Assembly: GCA_947631755.1 (NCBI GenBank)
Contig: CANRMO010000095.1
Coordinates: forward strand, 1-8,789
DNA: 8,789 nucleotides
Source of the DNA: an uncultured Lachnospiraceae bacterium
GTDB lineage: Bacteria > Bacillota > Clostridia > Lachnospirales > Lachnospiraceae
Direction of reading: 5' to 3'
Part shown: in pieces, positions 1 through 7,122 of the stretch
Position numbering within the stretch: the stretch's first letter is position 1
How the letters are laid out: the number at the start of each line of letters is the position of its first letter
Notes under the pieces: generated by a model
What the model saw: only the letters and a program-made list of their open reading frames with translations
Told to the model about the DNA's origin: nothing
Databases searched by the model: none
Made by a program: the position numbers and the translations under genes

Positions 1-3
1 CCA

Positions 4-852
4 TCACTTCTGTATTATATCCGTTATTCCCGTCAGCCACCCATTGAAATATTTTACTTTTTCATATCGGCTTGCCCCCTCAGGTATCCCCGATAAAATG
101 GATTCAATCATTTTATCCCGGTCCTCTATATCAGCGAGTATTTTCTCCGGGTTATTTACATATTCATCCCTGCGTACATCCTTATTCCCATCCGGATCAC
201 GTAAGACCAGATACATTTTCTGGGTGTAACTGTAAGTATACTTTCTCTCTCCTTCATATAAATACTGAAAAGATGTTGTGGCTCCGTACAGACTGTTGCC
301 TGTGAGCCAGAATACCTCCGGATGATCCCGGTCAAAGGACTGGTACGCTGTCGCCGCGCAGTCGGCCATCGCAGCCCTGCGCGGACCTGTCTCTTTTTTT
401 ACCGCTTCCGAAATAGCAGAGCGGGCGCCCTCTTCGCTGTCAGAACTCACCTCACCCGTCCCCACAAGCGTTGCCAGCGGCACCACATACTGGCCATTTA
501 CGATTTCCCCCTTTTCAACGTCAATCAGAAAATTATTTTCGGATGAGATCCCCTCCTCCAGCGTCTCATAAAAAGCTACGGCATAGTCCGGCAGGACTAC
601 CCGGTTAATCCACTTTATATAATTGCCCTCTCTCAGAGACGGCGTTATCCCCGCTTCACTCAGCCCGATCTCAGCAGCAGCCGCCTTTTTGCCGGCGGGA
701 ATGAAAATCTGCTCCTCCTCTGTCATCATTGATCCGGTTTTATAACCTGCCTTGCACGCCCTCATCTCCTGTGAAGGCAGGCCAGGGCACAACAGTGCGG
801 CAACAGCGATAGCTGCCAGAGTCCGCCGTACAGTATTCATCACATTTTTCAT
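4..852 (-). CDS. Exported transglutaminase-like protein, apparently frameshifted near its 3' end
   Basis: The frame encodes 282 residues from the ATG at 852-850. I chose this start over the in-frame ATG at 873 because a GGAGG (860-864) lies 7 bases before it; the upstream ATG has only a weaker GAGG. Residues 1-28 look like a signal peptide: basic MKNVMNTVRR, then a hydrophobic Leu/Ala/Val run. The mid-region motif AYQSFDRDHPEVFWLTG (169-185) and YEKVKYFNGWLT (263-274) resemble the segments that precede the catalytic core in extracellular transglutaminase-like proteins of Clostridia; this is family recall, not a search. The reading frame then ends at a TGA (6-4), before any catalytic Cys-His-Asp could appear. 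In another frame, positions 28-2 read NNGYNTEVM, the expected continuation of the domain. So this is probably a frameshifted gene or a sequence error. Its function (peptidoglycan or protein processing outside the cell) is inferred only. Confidence 0.6.
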   Translation of the reverse strand: MKNVMNTVRRTLAAIAVAALLCPGLPSQEMRACKAGYKTGSMMTEEEQIFIPAGKKAAAAEIGLSEAGITPSLREGNYIKWINRVVLPDYAVAFYETLEEGISSENNFLIDVEKGEIVNGQYVVPLATLVGTGEVSSDSEEGARSAISEAVKKETGPRRAAMADCAATAYQSFDRDHPEVFWLTGNSLYGATTSFQYLYEGERKYTYSYTQKMYLVLRDPDGNKDVRRDEYVNNPEKILADIEDRDKMIESILSGIPEGASRYEKVKYFNGWLTGITDIIQK

Positions 853-888
853 TGCGTTTCCTCCATAATTCATCTCTATCCTCTGATT

Positions 889-917
889 ATTATAATTTCT
901 TTTGGAAATTATTACAA
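889..917 (-). promoter_or_regulatory. Sigma-A-type promoter for the transglutaminase-like gene
   Basis: On the minus strand, TTGTAA (912-917; 4 of 6 to TTGACA) is followed after exactly 17 bases by a perfect TATAAT (889-894). Transcription would start near 882, about 30 bases before the chosen ATG at 852. For the divergent gene on the plus strand I see only a weak extended -10 (TGTTATAGC, 997-1005) without a matching -35. Confidence 0.55.
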
Positions 918-1039
918 GTAAAAAAATGCCAGAGAAAAAACGGAAAATCTATAAAATCATCAATGACACTTTTATGCCATGTGAACATGATACTTTTGTT
1001 ATAGCAGAAAGGTGCAACTATGAAGAAAGGAGACTGGTA

Positions 1040-1735
1040 ATGAAACAAAAAGTATTTCTACTTTTGGCTCTTGCACTGATTCTCAGTTCTGCTTTGGCGT
1101 TAGTTCCCACCACCTCGATGGCGGCCGCCAAAAAACCAAAACTGAATATGAAAAAGCTTGAGATGACGGTAGGGGATACATTCCAGCTTCGAATCTATAA
1201 TCTGAAGAAAAAACAGAAAGTGACATTCGTTTCCTCAAATCCGAATATCGTATCGGTTGATCCGGCCACCCTCACAAAAAAGCGGGCAAAAGTTAAGGCA
1301 AACGCCATTGGGTCTGCCACGGTAAATGCCACAGTAAAAAAGGGAAAACGAACGATCCGACATCTGAAATGCCGCATCAAAGTATCACCGAATGCCATGA
1401 GCATTAAGTTTACGAAAAAACTGGTCACTCTGACTGTCGGTGAACAATTCCAACTGGATCCCATTATCAAACCGGGCACTTCTACAGAACAGCCTGTTTT
1501 TGAGAGCGACGACCTTGAAGTCGCCACAGTCAACTCAAGAGGAGTCATAACAGCTATATCACCGGGCATCGTGACAATCCGCGCAACACTGCTCTCCACA
1601 GACCAGACGGCACATTGCAGGATTGTTGTCGAGGAGGCAGACGGGATGTCCCACGTCCCATCATGGACCCCCAGAGAAAGCAGTGCAGGGATGAAGACAA
1701 AAAGCACAGAGCCAATGATCGCTCGTGATTCCTGA
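1040..1735 (+). CDS. Secreted protein with two bacterial Ig-like (BIG2) domains
   Basis: The product has 231 residues. The frame is open further upstream (from a TTG at 902), but the ATG at 1040 has AAAGGAG seven bases before it and begins a textbook signal peptide (residues 1-30: MKQK, a Leu/Ala-rich core, then TTSMAAA), so 1040 is the start. Two tandem BIG2-like domains follow, about 33-115 and 118-198. Each has the typical 'TVGDTFQL / TVGEQFQL' strand, an 'S-[ND]-x-x-[IV]-[AV]' strand (SSNPNIVSV, SDDLEVATV) and an 'A-I/S-x-G-x-[AV]-T[IV]' strand (ANAIGSATV, AISPGIVTI). The first domain is strikingly lysine-rich. A polar tail (199-231) has no recognisable sortase motif or other wall anchor. 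In such proteins BIG2 domains usually act as spacers or adhesive modules at the cell surface; no catalytic domain is present, so the specific role is unknown. It ends convergent to rnfB. Confidence 0.75.
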   Translation: MKQKVFLLLALALILSSALALVPTTSMAAAKKPKLNMKKLEMTVGDTFQLRIYNLKKKQKVTFVSSNPNIVSVDPATLTKKRAKVKANAIGSATVNATVKKGKRTIRHLKCRIKVSPNAMSIKFTKKLVTLTVGEQFQLDPIIKPGTSTEQPVFESDDLEVATVNSRGVITAISPGIVTIRATLLSTDQTAHCRIVVEEADGMSHVPSWTPRESSAGMKTKSTEPMIARDS

Positions 1736-1760
1736 AAAGGCAGGATAAGCGACTACCACC

Positions 1761-1805
1761 AAAAAGAAACGGCGAAAGAATTTCAGTTCTCTCGCCGTTT
1801 CTTTT
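1761..1805. terminator. Bidirectional hairpin terminator between the Ig-like gene and rnfB
   Basis: AAAAGAAACGGCGA (1762-1775) pairs perfectly with TCGCCGTTTCTTTT (1792-1805), and after one mismatch the inner AGAA/TTCT extends the stem to a 6-base loop. The A-rich left flank and T-rich right flank give a U-tract in both transcription directions. It lies 26 bases past the Ig-like stop and about 50 bases past the rnfB stop, so one element can end both convergent transcripts. Confidence 0.8.
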
Positions 1806-1857
1806 GCTCTGCACAGGATAAACTTTCCCTTTCCCCAAAAGGGGCATCGCTCACTGC

Positions 1858-2655
1858 TTATCCCACAGCATGTATGATCTTCTTCGGACACTTCTCCGCA
1901 CACTTGCCGCATCCCTGGCACTTTGTCCCGTCGATGACAGCGACATTGTTCTCCATCGCCACCGCGCCGAACTCGCACTGTTTTACACAGAGACTGCAGC
2001 CGATACAACCGGCCTTGCACACCGCCATGACATCCTTGCCCTTGTCCTTTGAATTACACTGGACTGCATAAGTAGAATCATATGGGATCAGGCCGATCAC
2101 ATGGTTCGGGCAGGTCTCCACACACTTGCCGCAGGCAACGCACTTTTCTTTGTCCACATGGGCGATACCGTCCACGATAGAAATGGCGTCAAACTGGCAT
2201 GCCTCCACACAGGAGCCGAGCCCGAGACAGCCATAGGAGCACGCCTTGTCGCCCCCGCCGGGCACCATCGCCGCGCGGCGGCAGTCTGTCTCGCCCACGT
2301 AATTATATTTATTCGCAGCCACATCACAAGTTCCGGCACATTTCACAAAAGCAACCATGCGGACGGACTCTCCGGCTTCAACGCCGAGGATCTCACCGAT
2401 CCTGCCGGCCACCGGGGCGCCGCCCACCGGACACCCGTTTACTGGGGCGTCCCCGGCCACGATTGCCTCAGCAAGACCGTCACAGCCCGGAAATCCACAG
2501 CCGCCGCAGTTATTGCCGGGCAGGCACTCACGCACTTTTATCACCCGTTCATCCGTCTCCACAGCAAAAGCCTTTGAGGCAATGCCGAGCAGAAGTCCGA
2601 TCAAAATTCCAAGTACCGCAAGGAGAACTACCGAGAAAATAATAATGTTTGTCAT
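1858..2655 (-). CDS. rnfB: RnfB, ferredoxin-accepting iron-sulphur subunit of the Rnf complex
   Basis: The protein has 265 residues and is the electron entry point of the ferredoxin:NAD+ oxidoreductase. An N-terminal membrane anchor (about 5-27) precedes the RnfB-type 4Fe-4S motif, NNCGGCGFPGC, with ligands C50, C53, C58 and C75. Ferredoxin-like motifs follow: C139/C143/C149/C153, C172/C175/C178/C182 (CxxCxxCxxxCP), C217/C220/C223/C227 and C246/C249/C252/C256. That gives at least five 4Fe-4S clusters; C106, C110 and C125 could help hold another. It is shorter than some acetogen RnfB proteins, which carry extra cluster domains. AGGGGGAG precedes the ATG by about 7 bases, and the gene starts 18 bases after the rnfA stop. 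It is the last gene of the operon, ahead of the terminator. No key cysteine is missing. Confidence 0.96.
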   Translation of the reverse strand: MTNIIIFSVVLLAVLGILIGLLLGIASKAFAVETDERVIKVRECLPGNNCGGCGFPGCDGLAEAIVAGDAPVNGCPVGGAPVAGRIGEILGVEAGESVRMVAFVKCAGTCDVAANKYNYVGETDCRRAAMVPGGGDKACSYGCLGLGSCVEACQFDAISIVDGIAHVDKEKCVACGKCVETCPNHVIGLIPYDSTYAVQCNSKDKGKDVMAVCKAGCIGCSLCVKQCEFGAVAMENNVAVIDGTKCQGCGKCAEKCPKKIIHAVG

Positions 2656-2673
2656 TCCGATCTCCCCCTTTAC

Positions 2674-3249
2674 CTAAAAGCTCACGCCGCCGAACCCGCA
2701 GAAAGCGATCGCCATCAGGCCTGCTGTGATCAGCACGATGGGCGTCCCTTTCATCGCCGACGGAATGTTGCAGTTTTCCAGTTTCTCACGGATACCGGCC
2801 ATCAGTACGATCGCCAGGAAAAATCCGATGGAGGCGCCGATCCCGCGGACGGTAGCCTGTAAAATATTATCATTGTTCTGTACGCTCAGAAGCGCCACAC
2901 CGAGCACGGCGCAGTTTGTGGTGATCAGCGGCAGATACACACCCAGCGATTTATACAGGGCGGGCATTGCCTTCTTGAGAAACATTTCCACAAACTGCAC
3001 AAGCGCAGCGATCACGAGAATGAACACGATCGTGTTCAGATACTCCAGGTGGTTCGGCAGCAGGAGCAGATTATACAGTGTGCTCGTGATCAGTGACGCG
3101 ATCGTAATTACAAAAATTACGGCGCCGCCCATACCGGCAGCTGTCTCTATCTTCTTTGACACGCCGAGAAACGGGCATATGCCCAGGAACTGGCTCAGCA
3201 CAAAGTTACTCACCAGTGCCGCCGTAAAAAGAATTGTAAATAAACCCAT
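2674..3249 (-). CDS. rnfA: RnfA, membrane subunit of the Rnf complex
   Basis: The product is a 191-residue hydrophobic protein with about six membrane helices, homologous to NqrE of the Na+-translocating NADH:quinone reductase. It carries the two conserved half-helix cysteines: C25 in FLGICPFLGVS and C113 in TTNCAVLGVAL. In the Rnf and Nqr families these, with the matching pair in RnfE, hold an iron-sulphur site in the middle of the membrane that relays electrons across it. The start ATG overlaps the rnfE stop by one base (TAATG), which suggests translational coupling, and AAAGGAGG lies 10 bases upstream. Length and motifs are normal for the family. Confidence 0.96.
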   Translation of the reverse strand: MGLFTILFTAALVSNFVLSQFLGICPFLGVSKKIETAAGMGGAVIFVITIASLITSTLYNLLLLPNHLEYLNTIVFILVIAALVQFVEMFLKKAMPALYKSLGVYLPLITTNCAVLGVALLSVQNNDNILQATVRGIGASIGFFLAIVLMAGIREKLENCNIPSAMKGTPIVLITAGLMAIAFCGFGGVSF

Positions 3250-3899
3250 TATTCTTTATCCTCCTTTCCTTCACCGGCATCCGCCTCTTCCGTTTCCTCC
3301 ACATTCGTCGCACTCGGCATTTTCATGCGGTTCTGGAGCGCGGTGAGGGCAGCCAGCACAAAAAATGCACCGGGCGCCATGACAAAAATGGAAATGTGGA
3401 AATCATCCGGAATAAACTGGAACCCGAAAATCTTTCCGCCCCCCAGGATCTCACGGCAGATACCGATCAGCGTCAGGCCGATGGTAAATCCGAGGCCCAT
3501 GCCGATACCGTCAAAGGCTGACGCGATCACCGGGTTTTTGGATGCATACGCCTCTGCGCGGCCAAGAATGATACAGTTTACCACGATAAGCGGAATATAC
3601 ACGCCCAGCGCACTGTACAAAAACGGAATGTACGCCTGCAAAAGAAGCTGCACGATCGTCACGAAGGACGCGACAACTACGATAAACGCCGGAATACGCA
3701 CCTTATCCGGAATAATTTTGCGCAGTGCGGAAATCAGCATATTTGACAAAATCAATACAACGGTAGTTGAAAGTCCCATACCGAGTCCGTTTATGGCTGA
3801 TGATGTGACCGCCAGCGTCGGACACATGCCGAGCATCATGACAAAGGTAGGGTTTTCTTTAATGATACCATTGTGAAGACGTTCTGTATATTTGTTCAT
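3249..3899 (-). CDS. rnfE: RnfE, membrane subunit of the Rnf complex
   Basis: This 216-residue integral membrane protein is related to RnfA by ancient duplication and to NqrD. The conserved cysteines are C26 in GMCPTLAVT and C109 in VNCIILGRAEA; with the RnfA pair they form the predicted intramembrane iron-sulphur site. Five or six hydrophobic helices end near residue 190. After them comes an acidic tail (200-216, nine Glu/Asp in 17 residues), which is variable in this family and probably cytoplasmic. The ATG overlaps the rnfG stop by one base, with an AAGGGGGG ribosome site 7 bases upstream. Confidence 0.95.
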   Translation of the reverse strand: MNKYTERLHNGIIKENPTFVMMLGMCPTLAVTSSAINGLGMGLSTTVVLILSNMLISALRKIIPDKVRIPAFIVVVASFVTIVQLLLQAYIPFLYSALGVYIPLIVVNCIILGRAEAYASKNPVIASAFDGIGMGLGFTIGLTLIGICREILGGGKIFGFQFIPDDFHISIFVMAPGAFFVLAALTALQNRMKMPSATNVEETEEADAGEGKEDKE

Positions 3900-4546
3900 T
3901 AATTAGCCCCCCTTACTGATCCATCATAGAAGAGAATCCCTTTCACAGCCCTGGTGATTGCCCGGGAAGTCACTGTCGCGCCGGACAGCGCCTGTACCTG
4001 TGAATCGGTCGCTCCATTTTTATTGTACATCTCATCACCGGCATTTGAAGGCAGCACCTTTCCGGCAAATCCCTTCTGCCAGTCCTCGTTCTCACAGTTT
4101 GCGCCGAGACCCGCTGTCTCTGCCTGGGATGTGATGGAAATCCCGGTAACTGCTCCGGCAGCATCCACGCCAAGTGCAAAACTGATCTTTCCGCCGTAAC
4201 CTTTTGTGGCGTCTGCCAGATAGACATGGCCGCCGTTTGCCGTCGGATGTACTTCCGAAATCTCTACATAATTGCTGAGGGTGTCGCCACCTGCCAGCTC
4301 CTCGTTTGCCAGGCCGTGTTTTGCGAGGTAATCCGCAGCAGCCTTTACTGCCTCTGCGTCTGTATTCTGTACAGAATCTCCCTCTGCCACAACAGCGGCG
4401 CAGGCTTCATTGTTAGCCTTTATCTGGGCATCATCAATCGGTTTTTTCGTAACCGCATATACCCCTGCCAGCACTCCGCCCAAAATCAGGGTGATCAGGC
4501 AGAGAATGATGGCGTCTTTCACCATACTGCTCTTTTTCTCGTTCAT
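3899..4546 (-). CDS. rnfG: RnfG, covalent-FMN subunit of the Rnf complex
   Basis: The protein has 215 residues: one N-terminal membrane anchor (about 12-32), then an extracytoplasmic FMN-binding domain. The flavinylation motif is SGAT at 188-191, in LSGATVTSRAITRAVKGIL. In the RnfG/NqrC family FMN is attached to the last threonine through a phosphoester bond, here T191. The segment AETAGLGANCENEDWQKGF is also typical. It passes electrons between the RnfA/E site and RnfD. Attachment of the flavin needs an ApbE-type flavin transferase, which is not encoded in this window. The ATG lies within the rnfD stop region (4-base ATGA overlap), with AAAGGAGG 10 bases upstream. Confidence 0.95.
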   Translation of the reverse strand: MNEKKSSMVKDAIILCLITLILGGVLAGVYAVTKKPIDDAQIKANNEACAAVVAEGDSVQNTDAEAVKAAADYLAKHGLANEELAGGDTLSNYVEISEVHPTANGGHVYLADATKGYGGKISFALGVDAAGAVTGISITSQAETAGLGANCENEDWQKGFAGKVLPSNAGDEMYNKNGATDSQVQALSGATVTSRAITRAVKGILFYDGSVRGAN

Positions 4547-5550
4547 TCTAACTTGCCCTCCTTTCCAAATGCTTTTGGAATCGTGAAGCGCTCAATCAGA
4601 GGAACACACAAGTTTCCTATGATAATGGCAAAGGACACGCCCTCTGCGGACTCGCCGCAAAAACGGAACAGGCCGGTCAAAAGCCCCAGCAGGATACCGA
4701 ACACGATCTTTCCCTTTGTAGTAATGGGGCTCGTCACATAATCCGTCGCCATGAAAAAGGCACCCAGCATGAGGCCGCCCCCGCAGAGCTCATACACAAT
4801 CGGGTAAAAATTCATATTGCCATCACAGGCCGCCGTTGCATAGATCAGATTGAATACGGCGAATGTGGCGATGTACACAACCGGAATCCTCCAGTCGATG
4901 ACTTTCCTCATAAGCAGATAGATGGCTCCGATCAGGATTGCCGCCGCCGAGGTCTCACCAATCGTACCGCCGGTTGTCCCAAGAAACATCTTTAAAAAAT
5001 CCGGCAGAGTCCCCGTAGAAGTCTGTTCTGCTATCTCTTTTACCTGCATAAGCGGCGTCGCGCCGGAAATGCCGTCAATCGCCTGCGCGCCGCCCCAGAT
5101 CACGTTCCCTTTATTAATGACAAAGGAAGTCATGGCCCCGCTGAACGACAACATCAGAAAACACCGTCCCGCCAGCGCCGGGTTCATAAAGTTCTGGCCC
5201 AGGCCGCCAAACATCTGCTTGGCGATGATAATGGCAAAGGCGCCGCCGAGAATACACATCCACAGCGGAAGTGTGGCCGGCAAGTTCAGGGCAAGCAAAA
5301 GGCCGGTGAGCAGGGCACTGAAGTCCCCTGTGGTGACCGGCTGTTTCATGCACCTCTGCCAGATATATTCTGCCAGGACACACGTAACACACGTTGTCAA
5401 AATAACTAATAACGCTCGCGCGCCGAAATTGTAAATACCGACTAATGTTGTCGGGATCAGCGCGATCACTACATCTCTCATGATGGATTTTGTAGAAGAA
5501 TTATCCCGCACATGAGGAGATGAAGATACATTCAATAATTTTTCTTCCAT
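4543..5550 (-). CDS. rnfD: RnfD, ion-translocating membrane flavoprotein of the Rnf complex
   Basis: This 335-residue polytopic membrane protein, with about nine or ten hydrophobic segments, is homologous to NqrB. Covalent FMN is expected on T165 of the SGAT motif (162-165, in IDGISGATPLMQ). Other family signatures are present: a Gly/Asn-rich FGGLGQNFMNPALAGR (114-129) and a late ATDYVTSP (268-275). RnfD is thought to couple electron flow from RnfG towards RnfC with Na+ or H+ movement; the sequence does not tell me which ion. The start has GGAGG 10 bases upstream, in a 47-base gap after rnfC that shows no hairpin. It overlaps rnfG by 4 bases. Confidence 0.96.
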   Translation of the reverse strand: MEEKLLNVSSSPHVRDNSSTKSIMRDVVIALIPTTLVGIYNFGARALLVILTTCVTCVLAEYIWQRCMKQPVTTGDFSALLTGLLLALNLPATLPLWMCILGGAFAIIIAKQMFGGLGQNFMNPALAGRCFLMLSFSGAMTSFVINKGNVIWGGAQAIDGISGATPLMQVKEIAEQTSTGTLPDFLKMFLGTTGGTIGETSAAAILIGAIYLLMRKVIDWRIPVVYIATFAVFNLIYATAACDGNMNFYPIVYELCGGGLMLGAFFMATDYVTSPITTKGKIVFGILLGLLTGLFRFCGESAEGVSFAIIIGNLCVPLIERFTIPKAFGKEGKLE

Positions 5551-5597
5551 TTTTTATATTCCTCCAATTTAACCTCCATGCCGGAGCAATGTGTGGA

Positions 5598-6920
5598 TCA
5601 TTTTTTCCTGCTGGCGTCCATGACGGCACGCCTCGCCTGTTTGAATATCTGTGTCAGCCGTCTCTTTGCAGGACATACAAACGTACAGGTACCACATTCA
5701 TAGCACTCCATGCCGTTCAGATTCTGGAACGCCTCCAGGTCATTTCTCTCTGCCGCCTGTGCCATCATCTGCGGAACAAGATGGCTCGGACACACCGTCG
5801 CGCAGCGGCCGCAGCGGATACAATTTGTCGGCTCGCAAAGCGCCACCTCATCGCGGCTCATAGCAAGGATCGAAGAACTGGTCTTCGTGACCGGAGTGTT
5901 CAGGTCATACATGGCCATTCCCATCATGGGCCCGCCGGAGATCAGTTTCTCGGCATCACATGACAGGCCGCCCGCCTCTTCCAGCAATTCCGCGTGGCTC
6001 ATGCCAAACTTCACTTCGTAATTCTGAGGTTTTGCCATGGCGTCGCCAGTCAGCGTCATGACGCGGCTCATGCTCGGAGTTGACTTGCACACGGCATCGT
6101 AAATCGCGAGGATTGTCTGGACATTATCCACGATACAGCCCGCATCGGCCGGGAGCATTTTAGAATAAATGCGCCGTCCGGTTGTCACATAAATAATCTG
6201 GCGCTCCGCCCCCTGCGGGTACTTCGTTTTCAGAACTTTTACTTCCAGGTCCGGATCATCCTGAACGAGATACTGCAGCTTGGCGATCGCCTCCGGCTTA
6301 TTGTCCTCAATGGCGATAATTCCCTTTGCATTCTGAAACAGAGATACGACAATGCGAAGGCCCTGGATGATATCCTCCGGCCTCTCCAGCATAAGACGAT
6401 AATCTGAGGTAAGGTACGGCTCGCACTCCGCACCGTTCACGATCACATAATCAATATCTTCTTCGTTTTTCGGGGTCACTTTCACATTTGTCGGAAATCC
6501 CGCGCCGCCCATACCGACGATGCCGGCATCTTTGATGATCTGACGGATCTCCTCTTTTGAAAGTGTTTTGTAATCCCGCTCTTTTCCAAGTCCTTCCACC
6601 GGCGTATACTCGCCGTCATTTGCGATTACCACACAGGTCGCTTTGGCACCGGACGAGAGCAGTCTTGGCTCTACCGCTTTGACCTCTCCTGAAACAGAGC
6701 TCACAATGTTGGCCGAGATAAAACCGCTTGCCTCGCCAATGATCTGCCCCATCTTCACTGTATCTCCAACAGCTACGACAGGTGTTGCAGGGGCTCCAAT
6801 GTGCTGGCTCATAGAGAAAACAAGTTCCTCTTTTGGCATCATCACCTGAATTGGAGTGTCCATGCTGAGTTCCTTGCCCTCATATGGATGCGCGCCCCCT
6901 CTAAAGGTTGACTGTCCCAA
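5598..6920 (-). CDS. rnfC: RnfC, NADH-site subunit of the Rnf complex (TTG start)
   Basis: The product has 440 residues and is the cytoplasmic subunit that reduces NAD+. The N-terminus (FRGGAHPYEGKELS, then a barrel-sandwich domain to about 100) is diagnostic of RnfC. Next comes a complex I 51-kDa-like FMN/NADH domain with GMGGAGFPTNVK (136-147) and NGAECEPYL, then an SLBB-like segment (about 285-335). Two 4Fe-4S motifs follow: C367/C370/C373/C377 and C406/C409/C412/C416. The start is a TTG (6920-6918), supported by AAAGGAGG 8 bases upstream and by the family's normal N-terminus; the first in-frame ATG comes at residue 20 and would remove the conserved start. It is the first gene of the operon. 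Confidence 0.96.
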   Translation of the reverse strand: MGQSTFRGGAHPYEGKELSMDTPIQVMMPKEELVFSMSQHIGAPATPVVAVGDTVKMGQIIGEASGFISANIVSSVSGEVKAVEPRLLSSGAKATCVVIANDGEYTPVEGLGKERDYKTLSKEEIRQIIKDAGIVGMGGAGFPTNVKVTPKNEEDIDYVIVNGAECEPYLTSDYRLMLERPEDIIQGLRIVVSLFQNAKGIIAIEDNKPEAIAKLQYLVQDDPDLEVKVLKTKYPQGAERQIIYVTTGRRIYSKMLPADAGCIVDNVQTILAIYDAVCKSTPSMSRVMTLTGDAMAKPQNYEVKFGMSHAELLEEAGGLSCDAEKLISGGPMMGMAMYDLNTPVTKTSSSILAMSRDEVALCEPTNCIRCGRCATVCPSHLVPQMMAQAAERNDLEAFQNLNGMECYECGTCTFVCPAKRRLTQIFKQARRAVMDASRKK

Positions 6921-6928
6921 TGAAATTT

Positions 6929-6936
6929 CCTCCTTT
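6929..6936 (-). promoter_or_regulatory. Ribosome binding site that fixes the rnfC TTG start
   Basis: AAAGGAGG on the minus strand sits 8 bases before the TTG at 6920. It is a full anti-Shine-Dalgarno match and probably compensates for the weaker start codon. Confidence 0.8.
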
Positions 6937-6963
6937 ACCGGAATTTTGATACATATACCTTAT

Positions 6964-6991
6964 ATTATAGCACAATAAACGAAAATGACAA
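6964..6991 (-). promoter_or_regulatory. Promoter of the rnfCDGEAB operon
   Basis: On the minus strand, TTGTCA (6986-6991; 5 of 6 to consensus) and a perfect TATAAT (6964-6969) are separated by 16 bases. Transcription would start near 6957, giving a leader of about 37 bases with no room for a riboswitch. The rest of the divergent spacer to 7122 has no clear operator; a 5-bp GC stem (7031-7035 with 7046-7050) has no U-tract. Confidence 0.75.
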
Positions 6992-7054
6992 GTTTCGACA
7001 CAAAATTTCCCCCGGATCAGGCCAGAACTGCCGCCTTATGCAGACGGCGGGAAA

Positions 7055-7083
7055 TTCACCTCTTCCCCGTCTCTGCATATACT
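7055..7083 (+). promoter_or_regulatory. Possible promoter of the GH25 lysozyme gene
   Basis: TTCACC (7055-7060; 4 of 6) and TATACT (7078-7083; 5 of 6) are spaced by 17 bases. The predicted start near 7090 would leave a leader of about 33 bases. The -35 is weak, so this is tentative. Confidence 0.4.
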
Positions 7084-7122
7084 TACATTAAATGTCAGAA
7101 TTTGTAGAAAACGGAGGTCACT

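Noticed and set aside
902..1039. In-frame N-terminal extension of the Ig-like protein from a TTG at 902
   Set aside because: It would bury the signal peptide behind 46 polar residues; the ATG at 1040 has a good ribosome site and begins the signal sequence directly.
1833..1844. CCCCAAAAGGGG mini-hairpin just past rnfB
   Set aside because: Only four pairs and no U-tract; the strong hairpin at 1761-1805 explains termination.
1195..2020. Overlapping minus-strand frames (1195-1707, 1554-1847, 1661-2020) opposite the Ig-like gene and the end of rnfB
   Set aside because: No recognisable protein features; they cross the terminator and two convergent genes, so they are shadows.
2101..2577. A 158-codon plus-strand frame across rnfB, and other long plus-strand frames across rnfA (2726-3346), rnfE (3325-3876) and rnfD (4922-5434)
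   Set aside because: They lie antisense to strongly conserved rnf genes, match no family I know, lack good ribosome sites, and are expected by chance opposite these coding sequences.
5532..5579. 15-codon minus-strand frame in the rnfC-rnfD gap with an ATGGAGG start
   Set aside because: It overlaps the rnfD start out of frame, has no separate ribosome site, and the GGAGG is better read as part of the spacer before rnfD.
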